From Christensenella sp. UBA1750 (GTDB lineage Bacteria > Bacillota > Clostridia > Christensenellales > UBA1750), in the NCBI GenBank assembly GCA_002315655.1, contig DCHO01000081.1:149237-186726 (forward strand): a stretch of DNA of 37,490 bases. The letters are read 5' to 3'. This document shows positions 25,901-33,289 of this stretch, piece after piece. The position numbers and the translations under genes are program-made. Each line of letters starts with the position of its first letter. The stretch's first letter is position 1. The notes beneath the pieces are model-generated. The model worked only from the letters and a program-made list of their open reading frames with translations. It did not search any database and was not told the DNA's origin.

Positions 25901-27325
25901 GTGAAAACCGTGACCATCAAGTGCGCCCTGCCGGAATACGAAAACGACCTGTGCGACATCATCCGGCTGTTTTTCGGGGACTGCGCCTTTCTCCATGAGG
26001 ATGGCGGGGAGATCACCGTCGTTCATGCCATGAACGAGAAACAGCACATCCTGTCTGTGAACGGCATCGTGGAGACTGCACCGCTGACGCAGGTTTCCGA
26101 AGACCCGCTGGAAACCAAACGCGCCTTAAAACGCGCCATCAAAAACGCCCTGTATGATGCGCTTATCCTTTTGACAGGCAAGCACATTCCGTGGGGGAGC
26201 TTAACCGGCATCCGCCCGACGAGGCTTTATGACAGACAGATCAAAAAGGGCATGACCGAGGACGAGGTGGTTCATTACCTTCACGACACCTATCATGTGG
26301 ATACGGATAAGGCGATATTGCTGCGGGACATTGCCCGCCAGCAGGCAACCGTTGAATTTCCCAAGCCGGGCGAGATTGACGTGTACGCGGGCATTCCATT
26401 CTGCCGAACCCGCTGCTCCTACTGCTCCTTTGCAGCGGTGGACTTAAAGCACGGGCAGAAGTGGACAGAGGATTATGTCACCGCGATTTGCAAGGAAATG
26501 AAGCTGGTGCAGGACGACTTGGCTAAATACAAGGTGCGCGGCCTCTACATCGGCGGCGGCACGCCCACAGCCCTTTCCTGCGGCCAATTACAGAGGGTTA
26601 TAGAATGTGCGCTGGACTGTTATCCCGGCGCGCAGGAATTTACTGTGGAGGCGGGGAGACCCGACACCATTGATGCGGAAAAGCTGAAAATGCTGCAAGA
26701 TCACGGGGTCAACCGCATTTCTCTGAACCCCCAGACAATGTGCGACAAAACGCTGAAAGCCGTCGGGCGCGACCACACCGCGCAGGATATTATCCGGGTA
26801 TATCACGAACTTCGGGACATGAATTTTGCCGTGATCAACATGGACTTGATCATGGGCTTGCCCGGGGAAACCGTGGACGATGTGCGCTACACGTTAGATG
26901 AAGTTTCCAAGCTCGCCCCGGACAATCTGACCGTTCACACCCTTGCCATCAAACGGGCGGCGGAGCTTCGGCAGACGGGTTACACCGCCGACGACGGCGC
27001 GGCGATGCAGATGGTGGCTTTGGGCAAGGAAACCGCGGAAAACATGGGTCTGCACCCGTACTACCTGTACCGACAGAAATACATGGCGGACAATCTGGAA
27101 AATGTGGGCTACTGCAAGCCCGGCACGGTTTCGATTTACAACGTGGACATTATGGAGGAAATTGCCCCCATTGTGGCCTTCGGCGCGGGTGCCATCTCCA
27201 AGTGGCTCTACCCGGCGGCAAAGCACATTGACCGTGCACCGAACATCAAGAACATTGAACAGTACATCGCCCGTGTGGAGGAAATGGCACAGCGCAAGCG
27301 GACGTTATGGGAGGAAAAGGCATGA
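25901..27325 (+). CDS. hemZ: HemZ-type radical SAM protein (coproporphyrinogen III dehydrogenase-like)
   Basis: A 474-residue radical SAM protein of the HemN/HemZ group. The N-terminal extension ends in WGSLTGIRPTRLYDR, a HemZ hallmark. The radical SAM cluster motif is C168-x3-C172-x2-C175 (CRTRCSYC), followed by YIGGGTPTAL and NMDLIMGLPGE. B. subtilis HemZ is described as an oxygen-independent coproporphyrinogen oxidase, but many HemZ proteins lack proof of this activity. No other haem gene is in the window, so the real role is open. The start is GTG with GGAGG upstream. It overlaps the next gene by four bases (ATGA). Confidence 0.9.
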   Translation: MKTVTIKCALPEYENDLCDIIRLFFGDCAFLHEDGGEITVVHAMNEKQHILSVNGIVETAPLTQVSEDPLETKRALKRAIKNALYDALILLTGKHIPWGSLTGIRPTRLYDRQIKKGMTEDEVVHYLHDTYHVDTDKAILLRDIARQQATVEFPKPGEIDVYAGIPFCRTRCSYCSFAAVDLKHGQKWTEDYVTAICKEMKLVQDDLAKYKVRGLYIGGGTPTALSCGQLQRVIECALDCYPGAQEFTVEAGRPDTIDAEKLKMLQDHGVNRISLNPQTMCDKTLKAVGRDHTAQDIIRVYHELRDMNFAVINMDLIMGLPGETVDDVRYTLDEVSKLAPDNLTVHTLAIKRAAELRQTGYTADDGAAMQMVALGKETAENMGLHPYYLYRQKYMADNLENVGYCKPGTVSIYNVDIMEEIAPIVAFGAGAISKWLYPAAKHIDRAPNIKNIEQYIARVEEMAQRKRTLWEEKA

Positions 27326-27588
27326 AAAAGGCAAACAAAATCCGGGTGCGGGACGAGGCTCGCAAGGCGCGGGACAAGAAGTTCAAAAAGCATGGCTATA
27401 CCTGCATGCTCATCGAGCTTGTCGCGTTCCTCATCATCCTGGCTTCCACCCAGCTTTTCACAACACAGATCGTGACCTGGGTGTCCGTCATCTGCGGCAT
27501 CATCATCGTGGTCACGTTCATCCATTCCATTTACTATGCCTCCCTTTATTACAAGAAAATCCGTGAGGAAGATCGGGTTCAGCGTTGA
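27322..27588 (+). CDS. Small two-helix membrane protein, unknown function
   Basis: An 88-residue protein with a very basic N-terminus (KKANKIRVRDEARKARDKKF) and two membrane segments (about residues 31-49 and 55-74), giving a predicted hairpin with both ends in the cytoplasm. GGGAGG precedes the ATG, which overlaps the hemZ stop, so it is translated with hemZ. I recognise no family. Its TGA stop lies inside the -35 box of the smpB promoter. Confidence 0.75.
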   Translation: MKKANKIRVRDEARKARDKKFKKHGYTCMLIELVAFLIILASTQLFTTQIVTWVSVICGIIIVVTFIHSIYYASLYYKKIREEDRVQR

Positions 27589-27613
27589 CGAACCGGGAGT
27601 TTTCGGGTAAACT
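27585..27613 (+). promoter_or_regulatory. Promoter of smpB
   Basis: TTGACG (27585-27590) and TAAACT (27608-27613) are 17 bp apart. The -35 box overlaps the TGA stop (27586-27588) of the preceding gene. A short hairpin, CCCTTT-TTG-AAAGGG, lies between the promoter and smpB and touches the G-run of the smpB ribosome binding site. Confidence 0.65.
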
Positions 27614-27652
27614 ATCCGTAAAGGTTGACCCTTTTTGAAAGGGGGATTTTGT

Positions 27653-28123
27653 ATGCCGGATTCGGTTAAGGTCTGCGCCAACAACAAAAAGGCGTGGCAT
27701 GATTATTTTATTGAGGATAGATTGGAGTGCGGCGTGGAGCTCTTCGGCACGGAGGTCAAGTCCATCCGCGGATCGCGCTGCAACCTCAAAGACTCCTTTG
27801 TGGAGATCAAGAACGGGGAAGCCTTTGTGCAGGGGATGCACATTTCTCCATACGAACAGGGGAACATCTTCAACCGCGACCCCATGCGCCCGAAGAAGCT
27901 GCTGATGCACAAGAGCGAGATTCGCAAGTTCTACGAAAAAGTGATGCAGAAGGGCTATTCCATCGTGCCGCTGTCGGTGTATCTCAAAAACGGCAGGGTC
28001 AAGGTGGAGATCGCCTTGGCACGGGGCAAAAAGCTCTACGACAAACGGGATGATATGGCCAGGCGCGATGCCGAGCGCGACATTGAGCGGGCCTTTGCAC
28101 GACAGAACAAATACGAACAGTAA
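27653..28123 (+). CDS. smpB: SsrA-binding protein SmpB
   Basis: SmpB binds tmRNA and brings it to stalled ribosomes for trans-translation. The 156-residue protein has NKKAWHDYFIEDRLECGVEL, LFGTEVKSIRGSRCNLKDSF, SPYEQGN and the C-terminal KKLYDKRDDMARRDAERDIERAF helix region that mimics an mRNA/codon element. The ATG at 27653 has GGGGGA upstream; an upstream in-frame ATG at 27635 lies before the ribosome binding site and is rejected. The tmRNA gene is not in this window. The fucosidase gene follows after 13 bases. Confidence 0.97.
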   Translation: MPDSVKVCANNKKAWHDYFIEDRLECGVELFGTEVKSIRGSRCNLKDSFVEIKNGEAFVQGMHISPYEQGNIFNRDPMRPKKLLMHKSEIRKFYEKVMQKGYSIVPLSVYLKNGRVKVEIALARGKKLYDKRDDMARRDAERDIERAFARQNKYEQ

Positions 28124-28136
28124 AGGAGCGAAAGAA

Positions 28137-29444
28137 ATGTATAAGTTTGACCGGGAAGCTTACAAAAAGCGTGTGGAATGGTACCAGCACGACCGTTTCG
28201 GAATGTTCATTCATTGGGGCATCTATGCCGTCCCCGCGCGGGGTGAATGGGTGCGTTCCACGGAGCGCATCTCCGTGGAGGACTACGAACCCTTCTTCAA
28301 AGAGTTCAATCCCGTGGACTATGACCCCAAGGAATGGGCGAGACTGGCGAAAAAGGCCGGCATGAAGTATGCCGTGCTCACCGCCAAGCACCATGACGGC
28401 TTCTGCCTCTTTGACAGCAAGCTCACCGATTACAAGTCCACCAACACGTTATGCGGTCGCGACCTTGTGCGCGAGTACTTAGATGCCTTCCGCGCCGAGG
28501 GGCTCAAGGTCGGTCTGTATTATTCTCTGCTGGACTGGCACCATCCCGATTATCCGCACTACGGGGACAGAAATCACCCCATGCGCGACAACGAGGCCTT
28601 CAAGGATTACCAGTACAATTTCGACAATTACTTGGAGTATCTGCACGGGCAGGTGCGCGAGCTGTGCACCAACTACGGCAAGCTCGATGTGATGTGGTTC
28701 GACTTCTCCTATGAGCAGATGGAGGGTGAAAAGTGGAAGGCCACCGAGCTTGTGCGCATGATCCGCTCCCTGCAGCCCACCGTCATCATCGACAACCGTT
28801 TGGAGGTCTCCGGCACAGGCTTCGGCACGCTGCTGACCGAAAATCCCTCCGAATACTGCGGCGATTTCGTGTCCCCCGAGCAGATCATCCCGCCCAAGGG
28901 CATCGTGGACTACAAGGGCGACCCGGCTGTGTGGGAAGCCTGCTTCACCATGAACAACAACTGGGGCTACTGCGCCGCCGACAAGAACTTTAAGCCCGCC
29001 TCCCTGCTCATTCACAAGCTGGTGGAGTGCGTCTCCAAGGGCGGCAATATGCTGCTCAACGTGGGTCCTGATGCCCGCGGCAACATCCCCGAGGAATCCA
29101 AGCAGATCTTAACCGAAATGGGCAAGTGGATGGACAAGAACGGCGAATCCATCTACGGCTGCACCTTCTCCGACATCGAAAAGCCCGAAAACGGACGCAT
29201 CACGAAGAAGGGCAACAAGCTCTATTATCACCTCTACGAGGGCGCGATCTACGAGATTCCCCTTATCGGCATTCCCCGCGAGAAGGTGGAAAAGGTGCGC
29301 CTGCTTTGCGACGGCAGCGAGGTGAAGATTTCAACCAACTGGACGGCGATGAACTATCCCGACACTGTGTTTGTCAAGTTCTCGGACAGCCCCATTCTGC
29401 CCGATGCCACAGACACCGTGCTGGAAGTGACCTTGAAGGACTAA
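28137..29444 (+). CDS. GH29 alpha-L-fucosidase, cytoplasmic
   Basis: GH29 enzymes release L-fucose by a retaining mechanism. The 435-residue protein shows the family's barrel motifs: RFGMFIHWGIYAVP (H26), LTAKHHDGFCLFDS (H85, H86), YYSLLDWHHPDYP and DVMWFDFSYE, in which D189 is the predicted nucleophile. GNMLLNVGPDARGNIPEE follows later. The C-terminal 100 residues form a small beta domain. No signal peptide is present, so fucosylated oligosaccharides would have to be imported first. The start has AAGGAG upstream and lies 13 bases after smpB, an unusual housekeeping/carbohydrate pairing. The acid/base residue cannot be assigned by eye. Confidence 0.93.
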   Translation: MYKFDREAYKKRVEWYQHDRFGMFIHWGIYAVPARGEWVRSTERISVEDYEPFFKEFNPVDYDPKEWARLAKKAGMKYAVLTAKHHDGFCLFDSKLTDYKSTNTLCGRDLVREYLDAFRAEGLKVGLYYSLLDWHHPDYPHYGDRNHPMRDNEAFKDYQYNFDNYLEYLHGQVRELCTNYGKLDVMWFDFSYEQMEGEKWKATELVRMIRSLQPTVIIDNRLEVSGTGFGTLLTENPSEYCGDFVSPEQIIPPKGIVDYKGDPAVWEACFTMNNNWGYCAADKNFKPASLLIHKLVECVSKGGNMLLNVGPDARGNIPEESKQILTEMGKWMDKNGESIYGCTFSDIEKPENGRITKKGNKLYYHLYEGAIYEIPLIGIPREKVEKVRLLCDGSEVKISTNWTAMNYPDTVFVKFSDSPILPDATDTVLEVTLKD

Positions 29445-29447
29445 AAC

Positions 29448-29660
29448 ATGGCGACATTTGATCTGCTGCTCGGTATCGGCGTGATATTGGGCATCACCTA
29501 TTGCTTTGTTTCGTGGAACAAAAGCAAAGAGTTACCAAAAAATCTGCGTGTCAAGAACCTGCGCATGACCATTTCGCTGATGGTGATTGTCGTGATGTTC
29601 GTGATCCTGCTGGGGTATAAGTGCGGCTGGAACAGTGCCCTGTTGGGATTGTTCAAATAA
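29448..29660 (+). CDS. Small two-helix membrane protein, unknown function
   Basis: A 70-residue protein with two membrane segments (about residues 5-21 and 42-60) joined by a basic loop (NKSKELPKNLRVKNLR). It starts 3 bases after the fucosidase stop, with AAGGA at the end of that gene as a likely ribosome binding site, and ends 15 bases before the Fic gene. I recognise no family. Its position suggests co-expression with both neighbours. Confidence 0.65.
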   Translation: MATFDLLLGIGVILGITYCFVSWNKSKELPKNLRVKNLRMTISLMVIVVMFVILLGYKCGWNSALLGLFK

Positions 29661-29675
29661 AGAAAGGGTAAATGT

Positions 29676-30287
29676 ATGGTGCTTGAAAACAAGCTGAACA
29701 TTCGGGACGAATATGAGCTTGCGCGAGAAGAAGAACGCATCAGCAAGATAAAGGCATTGTTCCTCTACGATACAGGAGTGCTTGAAACGCTGCCAGTGGG
29801 TACATTCCAAGGCCTTTCTGCAATCCATCGCGTTCTTTTCGAGGACATTTATCCCTTTGCGGGAAAAATGCGGGAACTCAACATCGCCAAGGGGAATTTC
29901 CGCTTTGCTTCGGCACTGTACCTGGAAGATGCGCTTCGCAGCATCGACAAAATGCCGCAAAGTACGTTCGATGAAATCATCAGCAAGTATGTGGAAATGA
30001 ACGTGGCGCATCCCTTCTTAGAGGGCAACGGCAGAAGCACAAGGATATGGCTGGACATGATGCTGAAAAGCGCACTGCATCAGGTGGTGGACTGGGAGCA
30101 GGTGGACAAGGAGGATTATCTTCTTGCCATGGAGCGCAGCCCGGTCAAGGACACGGAGATCAGGTTGCTGCTGAAAAACGCTTTGACCGATCAAATCCGT
30201 GATCGAACCGTGTTCATGAAGGGCATTGACGCGAGCTACCACTATGAGGGCTACGCCGTCTACAAAACAGAGGACTTGCAGAAATAA
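29676..30287 (+). CDS. Class III Fic-domain protein adenylyltransferase
   Basis: Fic enzymes transfer AMP (or similar groups) from nucleotides to protein hydroxyls. The complete Fic motif HPFLEGNGRSTR is at residues 112-123, with catalytic H112 and the GNGR anion hole. The flap region IAKGNFRFASALYL is also present. The C-terminus contains SYHYEG (187-192), which fits the inhibitory [S/T]xxxE[G/N] helix with E191. That makes it a class III, self-inhibited Fic closely resembling the Neisseria meningitidis Fic protein in layout and length (203 residues). No antitoxin gene is adjacent, as expected for class III. The target is unknown; the NmFic homologue modifies DNA gyrase. It ends just before a strong terminator. 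Confidence 0.93.
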   Translation: MVLENKLNIRDEYELAREEERISKIKALFLYDTGVLETLPVGTFQGLSAIHRVLFEDIYPFAGKMRELNIAKGNFRFASALYLEDALRSIDKMPQSTFDEIISKYVEMNVAHPFLEGNGRSTRIWLDMMLKSALHQVVDWEQVDKEDYLLAMERSPVKDTEIRLLLKNALTDQIRDRTVFMKGIDASYHYEGYAVYKTEDLQK

Positions 30288-30289
30288 TT

Positions 30290-30335
30290 AAACTCCCCGG
30301 CGAGAATTGCTTCTTGTCGGGGAGTTTTCTTTTTG
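30290..30335 (+). terminator. Strong intrinsic terminator after the Fic gene
   Basis: A 17-bp stem (AAACTCCCCGGCGAGAA paired with TTCTTGTCGGGGAGTTT, a few G-T pairs) is closed by the tetraloop TTGC and followed by a T-rich tail. On the minus strand the tail is TTTAATTATTT, so it may also end the convergent gene at 30397-30864. Confidence 0.92.
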
Positions 30336-30396
30336 CCGTCCCTATATCGTGAAGGTAATCATTGGACTGGTCGATCAACAAATGCTCGTTGTGGCA

Positions 30397-30864
30397 TCAT
30401 TCTTCCTTTCCGATGGGAAAGAGCAGGAATTGTTTCCCAGTGGCGGGCTCATTCTTTTCCTGAATGGCATAAACCAGTTCCATGCCCTGCGATGATAAGT
30501 CCTTGTAGGTTTCAAACAGTGCGGGAATGCCCTTGTTTTCCGTGATGACGCAATCAAAGGCGGGGAGCACCCATTTCGTCCAGCCGGTCGGGGCTTCCGC
30601 ATCCAAAGGGCACTCAACGCCCGCCATGTAAAGGCCTTCGGAAAGATTGTTTTCCCCAGGACGGAAGGAGAGCGAAAAATCGCTCATGGCGCCGTAGACC
30701 GCTTTGGGGGTACCGTTTGCATCCTTAATGGCGAGAGGGTAAACCTCGGAAAAGTGGTTATCTGCCTCCTGCCAGAGCTTTGCAATGAAGTTATCTCCGT
30801 CCCTCGTACTGCCCATTTTGCCGATGATGCAGGTTTCCGGGTGGTGAATGACGGTATATTCCAT
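30397..30864 (-). CDS. GyrI-like/effector-binding domain protein (stand-alone)
   Basis: A 155-residue protein with the layout of the effector-binding domain found at the C-terminus of AraC- and MerR-type regulators and in GyrI/SbmC. Recognisable parts are YTVIHHPETCIIG, a middle SLSFRPGENNLSEGLYMAGVECPL, GWTKWVLPAFDCVITEN and the C-terminal ELVYAIQ strand. There is no DNA-binding domain, so it is a cytoplasmic small-molecule-binding protein of unknown ligand. GGAGG precedes the ATG. It diverges from ribokinase, with overlapping promoters. The assignment rests on fold-level pattern only. Confidence 0.7.
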   Translation of the reverse strand: MEYTVIHHPETCIIGKMGSTRDGDNFIAKLWQEADNHFSEVYPLAIKDANGTPKAVYGAMSDFSLSFRPGENNLSEGLYMAGVECPLDAEAPTGWTKWVLPAFDCVITENKGIPALFETYKDLSSQGMELVYAIQEKNEPATGKQFLLFPIGKEE

Positions 30865-30899
30865 AACAGTACCTCCTGACGATTGCGTTTACAGGATGA

Positions 30900-30928
30900 A
30901 GTATAGATGCGGCTTGCGTATTTGTCAA
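30900..30928 (-). promoter_or_regulatory. Promoter of the effector-binding-domain gene
   Basis: On the minus strand TTGACA (30928-30923) and TATACT (30905-30900) are separated by 17 bp, a near-consensus promoter pointing at the gene at 30397-30864. It overlaps the opposing ribokinase promoter. Confidence 0.8.
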
Positions 30929-30942
30929 GGCTGTGTTAAGAT
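30914..30942 (+). promoter_or_regulatory. Candidate promoter of ribokinase
   Basis: TTGCGT (30914-30919) and TAAGAT (30937-30942) are 17 bp apart with TG one base before the -10. It is weaker than the opposing promoter, with which it shares about 15 bp. Confidence 0.5.
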
Positions 30943-30969
30943 AGAGAAAAACGATGAGGAGGAAGATTT

Positions 30970-31890
30970 ATGCCGAAAATTCTGGTGATCGGCTCCATCA
31001 ACATGGACATGGTGGCGCGCATTGACCACATCCCGAAGCAGGGCGAATCGGTGATCGGGGAGGGATATTCCTTCAACCCCGGCGGAAAGGGCGCAAATGC
31101 GGCTGTGGCGGCGAGAAGACTGGGCGGCGAGATCGTGTTTGCGGGCTGCGTGGGGGACGACGATTACGGAAAAGCCCTGCGCAAGGTGCTGACGGACGAG
31201 GGCATTGACGATTCGTGCCTCCAAGTGACCCAGGAAGCACCATCGGGCTATGCGCCTATCTTGGTGCAGAAGGACGGGCAGAACGGCATTGTGGTGTTCC
31301 CCGGTGCGAATATGTGCATAAAGGAAGAAGACATTCCTTCCATGTTCGTGAACGGCGTGGACGCTGTGATGATGCAGCTGGAAATCCCGAAAAATGTGGT
31401 GCTGGCGGCCTCCCGTGAGGCGGAGAAGCGCGGGATTCCCGTTGTGCTGGATGCGGGTCCGGCGCAGGCGTTCCCGGTGGAGGATGTGAAGTCTCTGCTG
31501 GTGCTCTCGCCCAATGAGACCGAGACCGAGGCATTGACCGGGATGCCGGTGGAGACTATCGAGCAGACAAGAGCCGCGGCGCAGGTGCTGTTGGAAAGAA
31601 GTCACGCGAAATTCGTTGTCATCAAGATGGGTGCGCGGGGCGCATACCTTCTGGGCGGCGGCTATGACGAGATGGTGCCGGCATTCAAAGTGCAGGCCGT
31701 TGACCCTACGGCGGCGGGAGACACTTTCACGGGAGCCATGACGCTGGAATATCTGCGCAGCGGGGATATGAAGAAAGCGGTTGTTTACGGCTGCGGAGCC
31801 GGGGCGTTGGCGGCAACAAAAATGGGCGCACAGCCTTCTCTGCCCACGAGGGCGGAGGTGGAGCAATTTCTGGCAGAGCGTTCCAAATAG
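30970..31890 (+). CDS. rbsK: Ribokinase (PfkB family)
   Basis: Ribokinase phosphorylates D-ribose at O5 for entry to the pentose phosphate pathway. The 306-residue protein starts ILVIGSINMDMV and has NPGGKGANAAVAARRLG (substrate lid region), SPNETE, and the catalytic DPTAAGDTFTGAMT. In the catalytic motif the second position is Pro where most ribokinases have Thr. GAGGAGGA precedes the ATG. No rbs transporter is adjacent, but ribose could also come from the nucleoside hydrolase at 3829. Sugar specificity within the PfkB family is not certain. Confidence 0.92.
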   Translation: MPKILVIGSINMDMVARIDHIPKQGESVIGEGYSFNPGGKGANAAVAARRLGGEIVFAGCVGDDDYGKALRKVLTDEGIDDSCLQVTQEAPSGYAPILVQKDGQNGIVVFPGANMCIKEEDIPSMFVNGVDAVMMQLEIPKNVVLAASREAEKRGIPVVLDAGPAQAFPVEDVKSLLVLSPNETETEALTGMPVETIEQTRAAAQVLLERSHAKFVVIKMGARGAYLLGGGYDEMVPAFKVQAVDPTAAGDTFTGAMTLEYLRSGDMKKAVVYGCGAGALAATKMGAQPSLPTRAEVEQFLAERSK

Positions 31891-32020
31891 CGGTTCACAA
31901 ATCGGCACGGTTTTATAATTGGATTCCGGATTATGAAACCTACTGAATTTGAGTAGCAATGCACAAAAAATCGGTGATATTTTGTAAAAAATAACAGTGG
32001 CGTAAATTTGCATTTCCCTT

Positions 32021-32072
32021 TATAATAGATTCATCAATTACAGTTGTCTGACTTCATGGAAGAGGACAGCTG
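32021..32072 (+). promoter_or_regulatory. Candidate -10 box and leader hairpin upstream of the ABC ATPase gene
   Basis: TATAAT at 32021-32026 has only a weak -35 (TGGCGT at 31998). It is followed by a leader with a hairpin: CAGTTGTC (32041-32048) pairs with GACAGCTG (32065-32072), and an inner CTTC / GAAG stem lies inside. AGGAGG and the start codon follow 5 bases later. The whole 31891-32092 spacer is AT-rich and has no gene. Confidence 0.5.
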
Positions 32073-32092
32073 AAAATAGGAGGATAACATAT

Positions 32093-33214
32093 ATGGCAAG
32101 CCTTTCTTTGCAGCACATCTATAAGGTTTACGCCGGTGGTGTGACCGCTGTTTCCGACTTCAACCTGGAAATCGAAGATAAGGAATTCATCGTTCTCGTC
32201 GGCCCCTCCGGCTGCGGCAAGACCACTACCCTGCGTATGGTCGCCGGTCTGGAAGAGATCTCTGACGGCGAACTTTACATCGGCGACAAGCTCGTCAACG
32301 ACGTCGCCCCCAAGGATCGCGACATCGCCATGGTTTTCCAGAGCTACGCTCTGTATCCCCACATGACCATCTACGACAACATGGCTTTCGGCCTGAAGCT
32401 TCGCAAGACCCCCAAGGCTGAAATCGACCGTCGCGTCAAGGAAGCCGCCAAGATCCTGGACATCGAGCACCTGCTCAACCGTAAGCCCAAGGCTTTGTCC
32501 GGCGGTCAGCGCCAGCGTGTTGCCTTAGGTCGTGCCATCGTTCGTGAGCCCAAGGTCTTCCTGATGGACGAACCTCTGTCCAACTTGGACGCCAAGCTCC
32601 GTGTTCAGATGAGAACCGAGATCACCAAGCTGCACCGTCGTCTGCAGACCACCTTCATCTACGTCACCCACGACCAGACCGAAGCTCTGACCATGGGCTC
32701 CCGTATCGTCGTTATGAAGGATGGCTTCATCCAGCAGTGCGATACTCCCCAGAACGTGTTCGACTATCCCTCCAACCTGTTCGTCGCCGGTTTCATCGGA
32801 TCTCCTCAGATGAACTTCTTCGATGTTCAGCTGGTCAAGAAGGACAACGGCGTTTATGCACAGTGGGGCAAGAACGAGATCAAGGTTCCCGACGAGAAGG
32901 TTGCCAAGCTGGTCTCTCAGGATTACATCGGCAAGACCGTCAAGATGGGCATCCGTCCCGAAAACCTGCACGACGAAGCCGGTTTCGTTGCCGCTCACGC
33001 TGATGCTGTGATCGACGCTGACGTTGAAGTCGTCGAGTTGATGGGCTCCGAGACCTACCTGTATCTGAAGACTGTCGATTCCGGAATCAACTTCATCGCT
33101 CGCGTTGAAGCCCGCACTCCCTCCAGAGCCGGTGACAAGGTGAAGATCGCTCTTGAGAGCAATCTGCTCCACTTCTTCGATATTGATACCGAAGCCACCA
33201 TCCTCAACAGATAA
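32093..33214 (+). CDS. Sugar ABC transporter ATP-binding protein, MsmX/UgpC type
   Basis: A 373-residue ATPase of the carbohydrate uptake-1 (MalK/UgpC/MsmK) family. Walker A GPSGCGKTT is at 37-45, the Q-loop at VFQSYALYPHM, the ABC signature LSGGQRQR from 135, Walker B at FLMDEPLSNLDA and the switch His at YVTHDQTEA. A C-terminal MalK-like regulatory OB domain (about 240-373) includes MGIRPENLH. No permease or binding protein is adjacent, which fits a shared MsmX-like ATPase that serves several importers. Its strong use of CGT and GTC/ATC-type codons and well-formed AGGAGG suggest high expression. It probably energises the uptake of substrates for the cytoplasmic glycosidases here. Confidence 0.93.
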   Translation: MASLSLQHIYKVYAGGVTAVSDFNLEIEDKEFIVLVGPSGCGKTTTLRMVAGLEEISDGELYIGDKLVNDVAPKDRDIAMVFQSYALYPHMTIYDNMAFGLKLRKTPKAEIDRRVKEAAKILDIEHLLNRKPKALSGGQRQRVALGRAIVREPKVFLMDEPLSNLDAKLRVQMRTEITKLHRRLQTTFIYVTHDQTEALTMGSRIVVMKDGFIQQCDTPQNVFDYPSNLFVAGFIGSPQMNFFDVQLVKKDNGVYAQWGKNEIKVPDEKVAKLVSQDYIGKTVKMGIRPENLHDEAGFVAAHADAVIDADVEVVELMGSETYLYLKTVDSGINFIARVEARTPSRAGDKVKIALESNLLHFFDIDTEATILNR

Positions 33215-33228
33215 ATTCGCTTATTTCC

Positions 33229-33264
33229 ATCGCCATGGCAGCTTCGTCTGTCATGGCGATTTTT
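33229..33264 (+). terminator. Intrinsic terminator after the ABC ATPase gene
   Basis: Inverted repeat ATCGCCATG...CATGGCGAT, extended inside by CAG / CTG past a small mismatch, with a short loop and TTTTT at the end. It is 15 bases after the stop codon. Confidence 0.85.
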
Positions 33265-33289
33265 GTAAAAGACCCAAAAGGGAAAAATC

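Noticed and set aside
29676..30287. Fic gene as the toxin half of a type II toxin-antitoxin pair with the upstream small gene as antitoxin
   Set aside because: The upstream product is a two-helix membrane protein without the [S/T]xxxE[G/N] motif, and the Fic protein already carries its own inhibitory helix.
30307..30495. Short plus-strand open frame after the Fic gene
   Set aside because: It starts inside the terminator hairpin and is antisense to the effector-binding-domain gene, without a ribosome binding site.
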